This document shows positions 1 through 5,108 of a stretch of 5,108 bases of DNA, piece after piece. A program made the position numbers and the translations under genes. The notes below the pieces were generated by a model. The model saw only the letters and a list, made by a program, of their open reading frames with translations. It had not been told where the DNA came from and did no database searches. Position 1 is the stretch's first letter. Every line of letters begins with the position of its first letter. The stretch is from Candidatus Coatesiibacteriota bacterium (GTDB lineage: Bacteria; RBG-13-66-14; B26-G2), in NCBI GenBank assembly GCA_003647715.1, contig QMNJ01000120.1:1-5108 (forward strand), written 5' to 3'.

Positions 1-498
1 AAGTGGATAGAAGGCATATATAAAGCGGTGCCTGGTATTGTAATTCGTTTGACATTTATGGTGGGACACCCTGGCGAGACATTTGATATGTTCAAATCTC
101 TTATGGAGAATATTAAATCTTCGCCCCCTGACCATCTCACTGCCTTCCCCTATTACAGAGAGGACGGGACTGCTTCTGCGGTTATGAACGAGCAGGTAGA
201 TGAAATAGAAAAGATGGGTAGATTCCATAGATTGATGAGCGCCTATTACAGGGTGGGTGTGGAGAAGAGAAGACAGAGATTTGTGGGCAGTGTTCAAGAG
301 GCGATAATAGAGAGTGTCAATGTGGAACTACCTTACTCGCTGGGTAGGGGTTCAGAGGGGAGATTATGGTTTCAGGCACCTGAAGTTGATGGTAAAATCC
401 TAATACCTGGCAGGACAAGTTATCATAGTGGTGATATTGTGAATATTTTGATTGTCGGGGTTAAGGGATACGATTTTATTGGGAGAATAAGTCCTTGA
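1..498 (+). CDS. rimO: Ribosomal protein S12 methylthiotransferase RimO, C-terminal part (5' end cut by window)
   Basis: RimO is a radical-SAM iron-sulfur enzyme that adds a methylthio group to a conserved aspartate of ribosomal protein S12. The frame is open from base 1, so the GTG at 28 is an internal valine and not a start; 165 codons are visible. Counting from the edge, residues 16-27 (RLTFMVGHPGET) match the end of the radical-SAM barrel. Residues 50-57 match the family's Y-x(3)-E/D-G-T segment. About residues 93-163 form the TRAM domain, with APEVDG at 126-131 and GYDFIGRI near the end. The APE(I/V)DG and YD(L/F)xG signatures favour RimO over the tRNA enzyme MiaB. The cysteine motifs lie upstream of the window and cannot be checked. 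The stop codon overlaps the pgsA start by 4 bp, so this is probably an upstream member of the same operon. Confidence 0.9.
   Translation, partial: KWIEGIYKAVPGIVIRLTFMVGHPGETFDMFKSLMENIKSSPPDHLTAFPYYREDGTASAVMNEQVDEIEKMGRFHRLMSAYYRVGVEKRRQRFVGSVQEAIIESVNVELPYSLGRGSEGRLWFQAPEVDGKILIPGRTSYHSGDIVNILIVGVKGYDFIGRISP
481..485 (+). promoter_or_regulatory. Ribosome binding site for pgsA (GGGAG)
   Basis: GGGAG lies inside the last codons of rimO, with 9 bases between it and the TTG at 495. It is a purine-rich Shine-Dalgarno-like match at normal spacing. Together with the PgsA-like N-terminus MNIANCITLSR, it supports the unusual TTG start over any downstream ATG. Confidence 0.6.
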
Positions 499-1073
499 AC
501 ATTGCAAACTGCATCACCCTTAGTCGTATTGCTCTCTCATTTGTGTTCCTGCTGTCAATAATGGTGGGAATGAGGTGGACTGACATTGTTTCATTCTATG
601 TTTTCCTGATTGCTGCTGTTTCCGATATATTTGATGGCTGTATAGCGCGAATAACCGACTCAATAACCAGTTTAGGCAAGTTTATGGACCCACTGGCTGA
701 TAAGATTCTCGTCTCTGTGGGTCTCATAAGCATTGCTGGCAGAGGTTTGATAGATGACTGGCCGGTTGTTTTGATTGTAGGGAGAGAGATGTTTATAACC
801 GGGATTCGCTCTATTGCCGCTTACCGTGGCGTGGTTATTCAACCCATCCCAATAGCCAGAGTTAAGACATTCCTCCAGATGTCTGTGGTGTTCATCTATC
901 TCCTCAAACTATCTTATCTGCCTATATATAAGATTTTTATGGATTTTATGTGGCAGATATTCAGGGTTGAAGGTGAATTTATTCTTTATTATCTTCTTGT
1001 CCTGACAGTGGTCATTACTCTACTGACGGGAATTATTTATATATTGCGTAATAAGAAAGTCATTGTTGGTTGA
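495..1073 (+). CDS. pgsA: CDP-diacylglycerol-glycerol-3-phosphate 3-phosphatidyltransferase
   Basis: This integral membrane enzyme makes phosphatidylglycerophosphate from CDP-diacylglycerol and glycerol-3-phosphate, the committed step to phosphatidylglycerol and cardiolipin. The complete CDP-alcohol phosphotransferase motif is present: D44-x2-D47-G48-x2-A51-R52-x8-G61-x3-D65-x3-D69, including all four metal/substrate aspartates. The N-terminus (MNIANCITLSR) matches the family's usual MNxxNxLTxxR start, which fixes the TTG at 495. The segments REMFITGIRS (97-106) and ARVKTFLQM (121-129) are also typical of PgsA rather than of phosphatidylserine or cardiolipin synthases. Hydrophobic segments near residues 7-25, 32-45, 70-82, 91-104, 125-150 and 162-185 fit a multi-pass membrane protein. 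The length of 192 aa is normal for the family. The gene overlaps rimO by 4 bp and abuts or overlaps pgpA, whose product uses the PgsA product. Confidence 0.95.
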   Translation: MNIANCITLSRIALSFVFLLSIMVGMRWTDIVSFYVFLIAAVSDIFDGCIARITDSITSLGKFMDPLADKILVSVGLISIAGRGLIDDWPVVLIVGREMFITGIRSIAAYRGVVIQPIPIARVKTFLQMSVVFIYLLKLSYLPIYKIFMDFMWQIFRVEGEFILYYLLVLTVVITLLTGIIYILRNKKVIVG

Positions 1074-1075
1074 GT

Positions 1076-1537
1076 ATGAAGGATAAAATATACAGGGTCT
1101 TCGCCTCCTGGTTCTATATAGGTAAGATACCATTTGCTCCAGGAACCTTTGGCTCTGCATCTGCTATACCACTCTACATCCTGACGGGAGAACACAAGTT
1201 TATATTCATCCCCGTGGTAGTGATATTATTTACAATCTCTATACCGGTCTCATCTTACATTGAGAGGAGATTGAACAGAAAAGACCCATCAGTGATTGTA
1301 ATAGATGAGGTGGTTGGTCAACTGGTAGCAATATCTTTCTTTTCAGGTCTGGATATGCTTTCAGTATTACTTTCGTTTATATTGTTCAGATTCTTTGATA
1401 TAATAAAACCTCCGCCTGCCAGTTTATCTCAGAGTTTGGAGGGTGGTTGGGGGATTGTGATTGATGATATAATTGCAGGAGTATATGCTAATTTGACATT
1501 GAGAATATTTCTCTATATTGGGAGTGCGAATATATGA
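1076..1537 (+). CDS. pgpA: Phosphatidylglycerophosphatase A
   Basis: PgpA removes the terminal phosphate from phosphatidylglycerophosphate to give phosphatidylglycerol, the step after PgsA. Counting from the TTG at 1070, the family signatures are KIPFAPGTFGS (19-29), VIDEVVGQ (77-84), FRFFDIIKPPP (106-116) and GGWGIVIDDIIAGVYAN (125-141). The acidic DE and DD pairs expected for the Mg-dependent active site are all present. Hydrophobic stretches near 45-62 and 83-105 fit a small membrane phosphatase, and about 153 aa is the normal size. Two starts are possible. The ATG at 1076 gives MKDKIYRVF and is the commoner codon. The TTG at 1070 would overlap the pgsA stop by 4 bp, as pgsA itself does with rimO. 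Neither has a strong Shine-Dalgarno; a weak AAGAAAG at 1053-1059 suits 1070 better. The 3' end overlaps nif3 by 4 bp. Confidence 0.93.
   Translation: MKDKIYRVFASWFYIGKIPFAPGTFGSASAIPLYILTGEHKFIFIPVVVILFTISIPVSSYIERRLNRKDPSVIVIDEVVGQLVAISFFSGLDMLSVLLSFILFRFFDIIKPPPASLSQSLEGGWGIVIDDIIAGVYANLTLRIFLYIGSANI
1520..1524 (+). promoter_or_regulatory. Ribosome binding site for the Nif3-like gene (GGGAG)
   Basis: GGGAG sits within the final codons of pgpA, with 9 bases between it and the ATG at 1534. It is the same pentamer and spacing as the pgsA site. It supports the ATG whose last two bases begin the pgpA TGA stop. Confidence 0.6.
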
Positions 1538-2286
1538 AACTTGATGTGTTGATTGATTATCTTGATGATTATCTTGATATAGGTATCTTTCAAGATGACC
1601 TCCTTAATGGTCTTGAGGTTGGTTCATTAACTGATGAGGTTGAGAATATCTCGCTTGCTGTTAGATTGAATGAAAAGGTCATAGAGAGGGCTGGTGAGAA
1701 CGAATCTGACCTCCTTATAGTCCACCACGGTCTGTTCGAGGCGGGGGATGCAAAGCCGATAGTTGGAGATAAGTATGAACTGCTGAAAGGACTTATGAGG
1801 GCTGAATTGAACCTTTATACCTGCCATCTCCCTCTTGATGCTCACCCTGAGGTTGGTAATAATATAACTCTTGCTAGAATGATTGAAATAGAGGATGTCG
1901 TTCCATTTGGTTTCTATAGGGGTGGTCCAATTGGCTTCAGGGGACACTTCGCCAGAGATATCTTGCTTGATGATTTGATTGAAAGAATAAATAAAGGTCT
2001 CAATACAGAATCAAAGTTGATAAGGTCGGAGGGCAAAGATACAGTAAAGACCGCAGCAGTTGTCAGCGGAAGAGGGGCTTTTGCACTGGCAGAGGCGATA
2101 GAGTATGATATAGACCTTCTTATAACAGGTGAACCCAGTCAGGGAACATATCACCCAGCTCAGCAGGGTGGTGTGTCTCTTCTGTTTGCAGGGGACTATG
2201 CAACTGAGCGCGTGGGAATGGAGGCGCTGGCAAATAAGTTAAGTGATGAGTTCAATCTCAATGTCAACTTTATTGATATAGAGTAA
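1534..2286 (+). CDS. Nif3/YbgI-like dinuclear metal center protein
   Basis: This is a member of the NIF3 (DUF34/YbgI) family, toroidal hexamers with a two-metal site in each subunit. The family's function is unsettled, although a GTP cyclohydrolase 1 type 2 label is often carried in databases. At 250 aa it is the short YbgI-like form without the PII-like insertion of Bacillus YqfO. Visible signatures are NGLEVG (25-30), IVHHG (62-66), CHLPLDAHPEVGNN (97-110), LLITGE (195-200), H207 and AGDYATERVG (219-228), followed by an ending (LNVNFIDI) much like E. coli YbgI. By alignment from memory, H64, H65, D102 and E225 match the expected ligands. The usual His of the G-H-x-A-T-E motif is Asp (D221, codon GAC). 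The gene overlaps pgpA by 4 bp and precedes cinA by 6 bp, so it belongs to the same transcription unit. Arginine is AGA/AGG in 10 of 11 cases. Family assignment is firm; biochemical role is unknown. Confidence 0.92.
   Translation: MKLDVLIDYLDDYLDIGIFQDDLLNGLEVGSLTDEVENISLAVRLNEKVIERAGENESDLLIVHHGLFEAGDAKPIVGDKYELLKGLMRAELNLYTCHLPLDAHPEVGNNITLARMIEIEDVVPFGFYRGGPIGFRGHFARDILLDDLIERINKGLNTESKLIRSEGKDTVKTAAVVSGRGAFALAEAIEYDIDLLITGEPSQGTYHPAQQGGVSLLFAGDYATERVGMEALANKLSDEFNLNVNFIDIE
1555..1578 (+). repeat. Perfect 12-bp tandem duplication inside the Nif3-like gene
   Basis: GATTATCTTGAT occurs twice back to back and in frame, encoding DYLD-DYLD at residues 8-15 of the Nif3-like protein. The region corresponds to the first helix of the family, so it may be a small in-frame duplication or simply chance in an acidic, leucine-rich helix. 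It does not disrupt the frame. Confidence 0.7.
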
Positions 2287-2292
2287 ATATAG

Positions 2293-3567
2293 ATGGTTGC
2301 GAGGACCGCATTCTTCTCTATTATTATTATCGGTGATGAACTGTTGACTGGCTCAAAGGTTGATTCCAACTCCACATTCATATCCGCCAAACTCGCAGAA
2401 ATAGGCGTTGATGTAAAGACCATAATGACGGTGGGGGATGATGAAAAGGAAATCATAGATGCTCTCGGGTTTTGTGTCACGAGGTCTGATGGTGTTATCG
2501 TTTCGGGCGGTCTTGGTCCAACAAGTGACGATAAGACCAAAGACGCTATATGTAAATTTGTGGAAGTTAACATGGTAGAACATAAGGAGATACTGGATGA
2601 TATAAAACAGAGATTCTCAAAGAGGGGTGTTGATATGCCGGAACCGAATAAAGAGCAGGCATATCAGCCAGAAGGTGCTATATTATTCAGAAACCCAGTT
2701 GGCACTGCTTATGGCTTTGAGGTATATAAAGATGAGAAACCCATAATCGCTCTTCCAGGTGTTCCAGCAGAGATGAAGGCAATAATGGTTGAAAGCGTTA
2801 TCCCATCATTGAAGGAGAAGGGCTTTGGTTTATCTGACCTTCATATACTTGATGCAAAGGTGGTGGGGCTTGCTGAGTCGGCTGTCTATGATGCTGTTGG
2901 ACCACTCAGAGAATGGGCTGAGAAAAGAGAGAGTATATGCCTTGCATACTACCCGCACTTCGTTGATGTAACAGTAAGAGTTAAAGTGAGAGGTGAGGAA
3001 GAATTTGCAGAAAAGATGTTCAAAGAGGCAAAGAGTATTCTGGAGGACATTCTTGGTGAGAAACTCTATGGCTATGGTGAGGATGGTTTAGAGATTGTGG
3101 TTGGTAAACTTTTAAGGCAGAATGGAATGACCATATCTACTGCAGAGTCATGCACAGGTGGTCTTGTATCAAATAGAATTGTATCTGTTCCAGGTGCAAG
3201 TGATTACTTCCTCGGTGGGGTGGTAGCATACTCAAATGAGGCAAAGTCAAACCTGCTTGGTGTGTCGGAGAAGACACTTTCAACCTTTGGTGCTGTGTCG
3301 CCAGAAACCGCAGAGGAGATGGCGCTAGGAGTAAGGAAGAAATTCGCCTCAAATATCGCTGTATCCACAACCGGTATAGCAGGTCCTACTGGTGGGACAG
3401 CTGAGAAACCCGTCGGTCTTGTATATATCGGATGGTCATATGATAATGAATTGGGTTCAAAGAAGTTGATGCTTGGTGAAATGACAAGAGACAGGGTTCG
3501 CCTATATACCAGTCAGATGGCACTTGATGTGACAAGAAGAATTCTGTCTGGAATGTCTCTTGAGTGA
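2293..3567 (+). CDS. cinA: CinA: molybdopterin-binding-like domain plus nicotinamide-nucleotide amidohydrolase (PncC) domain
   Basis: This is full-length two-domain CinA, 424 aa, normal for the family. The N-terminal MoCF-like domain (about 1-175), linked in some homologues to ADP-ribose pyrophosphatase activity, shows IGDELLTG (13-20), VGDDEKEI (47-54), SGGLGPTSDD (71-80) and LPGVPAEM (154-161). A KH-like linker of about 180-260 follows. The C-terminal PncC domain (about 265-424) converts NMN to nicotinate mononucleotide in NAD recycling. It keeps TAESCTGG (283-290), whose serine is the probable nucleophile, GAVSPETAEEMA (333-344) and TGIAGPTGGTAEKPVG (360-375). Both domains look intact. The ATG at 2293 is preferred because it gives a short lead into IIIIGDELL, although no clear Shine-Dalgarno precedes it. 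The gene lies 6 bp after the Nif3-like gene and 6 bp before thpR. The competence-inducible name comes from streptococci; nothing here implies competence. Confidence 0.95.
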   Translation: MVARTAFFSIIIIGDELLTGSKVDSNSTFISAKLAEIGVDVKTIMTVGDDEKEIIDALGFCVTRSDGVIVSGGLGPTSDDKTKDAICKFVEVNMVEHKEILDDIKQRFSKRGVDMPEPNKEQAYQPEGAILFRNPVGTAYGFEVYKDEKPIIALPGVPAEMKAIMVESVIPSLKEKGFGLSDLHILDAKVVGLAESAVYDAVGPLREWAEKRESICLAYYPHFVDVTVRVKVRGEEEFAEKMFKEAKSILEDILGEKLYGYGEDGLEIVVGKLLRQNGMTISTAESCTGGLVSNRIVSVPGASDYFLGGVVAYSNEAKSNLLGVSEKTLSTFGAVSPETAEEMALGVRKKFASNIAVSTTGIAGPTGGTAEKPVGLVYIGWSYDNELGSKKLMLGEMTRDRVRLYTSQMALDVTRRILSGMSLE

Positions 3568-3573
3568 TTTAAT

Positions 3574-4137
3574 ATGCCAAGGTCTTTTATAGCATTACCA
3601 TTGTCCAAAACAGTCAGGCAATCTCTTTTGGAGATTATAGATGAGGTCTCTTCCATATGCAGAAATGCAAAGTGGGTTGAACTTAACAACCTTCACATCA
3701 CCCTCAGATTTCTTGGTAATATAGATGTTGAGATGGTCGGCTCTATCAGTGAAATTATTACTAATGTCTCTTCACAATTTGCTCCTTTCCCGATAGAGAT
3801 AGAGGGGTTTGGCGCATTCCCCCATCCAAAGAGAGCACGGATTATCTGGGCTGGAATAACAAGGGGTTTTGAAGAGATAGCGGAGTTGGAGCGAAAAGTG
3901 AGTGATGAACTTGAGAGAGCTGGTATAGATAGGGATAAGAGGGATTATCATCCCCACATCACCCTGGGCAGGATTAGGTATCCAAAGAGCAATATTGCAT
4001 TGACGAAGAAGATTGAGGAGAGCAGTGGCAGGGTCATAGGTGATGATATAATAAGTAAGATGATTCTTATGGAGAGCACCCTGACTGGCAAGGGTCCCAT
4101 ATATACTCCTATACACATTGCTGAATTTGGCGGTTAG
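3574..4137 (+). CDS. thpR: RNA 2',3'-cyclic phosphodiesterase (2H phosphoesterase superfamily)
   Basis: ThpR hydrolyses 2',3'-cyclic phosphate RNA ends to 2'-phosphates; it was formerly called 2'-5' RNA ligase, from the reverse activity seen in vitro. Both catalytic H-x-T/S-x motifs of the 2H superfamily are present: HITL at 41-44 (in LHITLRFLG) and HITL at 128-131 (in HPHITLGRI). They are 87 residues apart, as expected for the bilobal fold. Other family traits are the start MPRSFIALPL, FPHPKRARIIWAGI (82-95) and LMESTLTGKGPIYTPI (165-180). At 187 aa it has the usual length. It begins 6 bp after cinA, with only a weak GAG upstream as ribosome binding site, so it may depend on translation from cinA. 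The cinA-thpR pairing recurs in many bacteria, often before recA. Arginine is AGA/AGG in 12 of 14 cases, like the Nif3-like gene. Confidence 0.94.
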   Translation: MPRSFIALPLSKTVRQSLLEIIDEVSSICRNAKWVELNNLHITLRFLGNIDVEMVGSISEIITNVSSQFAPFPIEIEGFGAFPHPKRARIIWAGITRGFEEIAELERKVSDELERAGIDRDKRDYHPHITLGRIRYPKSNIALTKKIEESSGRVIGDDIISKMILMESTLTGKGPIYTPIHIAEFGG

Positions 4138-4143
4138 GAGGTG
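4136..4143 (+). promoter_or_regulatory. Strong Shine-Dalgarno for the methyltransferase gene, overlapping the thpR stop
   Basis: AGGAGGTG matches the 16S rRNA anti-Shine-Dalgarno over eight bases, and 11 bases separate it from the ATG at 4155. Its first two bases are the last two of the thpR TAG stop. It is the strongest ribosome binding site in the window and fixes the start of the downstream gene. Confidence 0.85.
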
Positions 4144-4154
4144 TTCCCCTTAAA

Positions 4155-4727
4155 ATGCCATTTATTAGGCGGCTCTATCTTTTCATTGCAGGTCTGGTGT
4201 CAAGGAACCTACCTTTTGTGATGAATATGAGAAAAGCCATTATGCAATCTATTGGGTGTTCAATGAGAATAATTGATATAGGTTGTGCCATTGGTGATAC
4301 TTTATCGTCGTTAGGTGGAAGTGGTAGATTTCTTGTCGGTATAGATACAGACCTGTTTAAGATGAAAGTAGCGAAAAAGCTACATAAGGATGCTCACTTC
4401 TTCTGTATGAATGCTGAAGAACTTGCTTTTAAGGATGGTTCGTTTGACCTATCGCTGTTTGTTTTTACCATCCACGAGTTAAGCGATATTGAGGCAATCT
4501 CTGCTATAGGCGAGGCGTGTAGAGTGTCTTCTCAGGTTTTGGTGGCGGATATGACTACACCAACAGGTTTTGGTGGTCTGCTCTTTCGGGTAATTGAGGG
4601 CAGTAAACTTCTTGTCCATATCTCTCGTGATTACGATAAGATATTTGGTGAAAATGGATTTAGACGAATATCTTCATTGAAATCAAGTGAGAATGTTCTT
4701 GTCTCTGTTTACAGAAGAGTTGCTTAA
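4155..4727 (+). CDS. Class I SAM-dependent methyltransferase, substrate unknown
   Basis: This predicted Rossmann-fold methyltransferase of 190 aa resembles the broad Methyltransf_11 / UbiE-like group. Motif I, the SAM-binding loop, is IIDIGCAIGDT (39-49). The acidic residue ending strand 2 is in VGIDTD (61-66). An NAEEL-x-F-x-D-x-S-FD stretch (86-98) with FVFTIHEL (102-109) matches motifs II and III and the post-motif region. The C-terminus, with FGENGF (164-169) and a final beta strand, is typical. The first 30 residues are basic and hydrophobic (RRLYLFIAGLVSRNL), which could allow membrane association, but no clear signal peptide is seen. The substrate cannot be read from the sequence; quinone, lipid, small-molecule and protein targets are all possible. 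The start is set by a strong Shine-Dalgarno. Arginine is AGR in 9 of 13 cases, slightly less biased than in thpR. It appears to be the last gene of the operon and faces leuS. Confidence 0.85.
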   Translation: MPFIRRLYLFIAGLVSRNLPFVMNMRKAIMQSIGCSMRIIDIGCAIGDTLSSLGGSGRFLVGIDTDLFKMKVAKKLHKDAHFFCMNAEELAFKDGSFDLSLFVFTIHELSDIEAISAIGEACRVSSQVLVADMTTPTGFGGLLFRVIEGSKLLVHISRDYDKIFGENGFRRISSLKSSENVLVSVYRRVA

Positions 4728-4733
4728 TAGGAT

Positions 4734-5108
4734 TTATTTTGCCACAATATTTATCAATTTGTTCTTCACAATGATTATTCTCTCAATCTCTTTTCCAGAT
4801 AGTTTATTGTTTATCTTCTTATCTTTGAGGGCTATTTCTCTTAGCTCCTCCTCTTCAAGACCTGCTTTCACGGTAATATGACCTCGCACCTTCCCATTTA
4901 TCTGTATAACATAATCAACAGTTTCTTTCACGAAACTAGCCATATCATACTCAGGCCATCCGAACCTGAATATGGTCCCTTCTCCACCCACCTGATGGAA
5001 CAGTTCCTCTGCTATATGAGGGGTGAATGGTGCTATTGTCCAGATAAAACCAAATGCTGCCTTTGAGAACACCTCATCACCTTTATTCTCATATCCCTGG
5101 AGTTCATT
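4734..5108 (-). CDS. leuS: Leucyl-tRNA synthetase, C-terminal end (N-terminal part beyond window)
   Basis: LeuRS charges tRNA-Leu with leucine in the cytoplasm. The frame runs open on the complement from the right edge to a TAA at 4734-4736, giving 124 residues; the GTG at 5072 is an internal valine. Visible traits are IAPFTPHIAEELF, from the anticodon-binding helical domain, and then GWPEYD. The bacterial LeuRS C-terminal domain follows: VQINGKVRGHITV-like residues (here VIQINGKVRGHITV), EEELREIAL and a GKEIERIIIVKNKLINIV ending. This NGKVR...GKEI(R/E)...KLVNIV pattern is specific to bacterial LeuRS rather than to IleRS or ValRS. The HIGH, KMSKS and editing regions lie outside the window. 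The gene is convergent with the methyltransferase gene, with 6 bp between the stop codons. Confidence 0.93.
   Translation of the reverse strand, partial: NELQGYENKGDEVFSKAAFGFIWTIAPFTPHIAEELFHQVGGEGTIFRFGWPEYDMASFVKETVDYVIQINGKVRGHITVKAGLEEEELREIALKDKKINNKLSGKEIERIIIVKNKLINIVAK

Noticed and set aside
28..30. GTG as a start codon of a short separate protein
   Set aside because: The frame is open upstream to base 1 and the sequence continues the RimO radical-SAM domain, so this is an internal codon of a truncated gene.
1627..1947. Open frame of 106 codons on the - strand
   Set aside because: It lies wholly inside the well-supported Nif3-like gene, has no recognisable domain and no ribosome binding site; it is a shadow frame.
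2196..2583. Two overlapping - strand open frames (125 and 76 codons)
   Set aside because: They are antisense to the end of the Nif3-like gene and the start of cinA, with no family resemblance; low-complexity Ser/Thr/Ile content is typical of reverse-complement artefacts.
3137..3370. Open frame of 77 codons on the - strand
   Set aside because: Antisense to the conserved PncC domain of cinA; no motif or start signal.
3772..4116. Open frame of 114 codons on the - strand
   Set aside because: Antisense to thpR, which carries both catalytic HITL motifs; no independent support.
4704..4715. Small inverted repeat TCTGT-TT-ACAGA near the end of the methyltransferase gene
   Set aside because: The stem is only 4-5 AT-rich pairs with a minimal loop, lies within coding sequence and has no T tract directly after it; not a credible terminator.
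4687..5066. Two + strand open frames (64 and 62 codons) across the methyltransferase end and leuS
   Set aside because: They are the complement of the conserved LeuRS C-terminus; the hydrophobic translation is a by-product of that, not a small membrane protein.
1..5108. A previously undescribed multi-gene system
   Set aside because: Six of the seven + strand genes and leuS fall in familiar housekeeping families, and the remaining methyltransferase is of a common fold. I see no defence, mobile or biosynthetic signature that would support calling a new system.

Overview
The window reads as a compact bacterial housekeeping segment, almost wholly coding, with no intergenic gap longer than 17 bp. 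Seven genes lie head to tail on the + strand: the 3' end of rimO, then pgsA, pgpA, a Nif3/YbgI-type metal protein gene, cinA, thpR and a class I SAM methyltransferase gene. The C-terminal end of leuS enters on the - strand from the right edge and meets the methyltransferase gene tail to tail. I see no mobile element, CRISPR array, tRNA, rRNA, riboswitch or convincing factor-independent terminator.

Layout: rimO/pgsA, pgpA/nif3 and probably pgsA/pgpA join through 4-bp start-stop overlaps (TTGA, ATGA, TTGA). nif3 to cinA and cinA to thpR are each separated by 6 bp. The methyltransferase gene follows after 17 bp and has a strong Shine-Dalgarno sequence that overlaps the thpR stop codon. This spacing fits one operon whose promoter lies upstream of the window.

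Functions: PgsA and PgpA catalyse the two consecutive steps from CDP-diacylglycerol to phosphatidylglycerol. RimO modifies ribosomal protein S12. CinA combines a molybdopterin-binding-like domain with a PncC-type NMN deamidase domain (NAD recycling). ThpR is a 2H phosphoesterase acting on RNA ends. The Nif3-like protein is a widespread dinuclear metal protein of unsettled function. The methyltransferase has no identifiable substrate. The order rimO-pgsA-(pgpA)-cinA-thpR resembles a neighbourhood often followed by recA in other bacteria, but recA is absent from this position.

Organism: bacterial, from the PgsA/PgpA lipid pathway, RimO and bacterial-type LeuRS. Base composition looks moderately AT-rich. 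In the genes I counted, arginine is mostly AGA/AGG, and ATA is common for isoleucine. That pattern is often seen in thermophilic or deep-branching bacteria, but I cannot name a phylum from this window. The segment is mostly conventional. The most notable departures are an Asp in place of an expected metal-binding His in the Nif3-like protein, the TTG-start overlaps and the missing recA.
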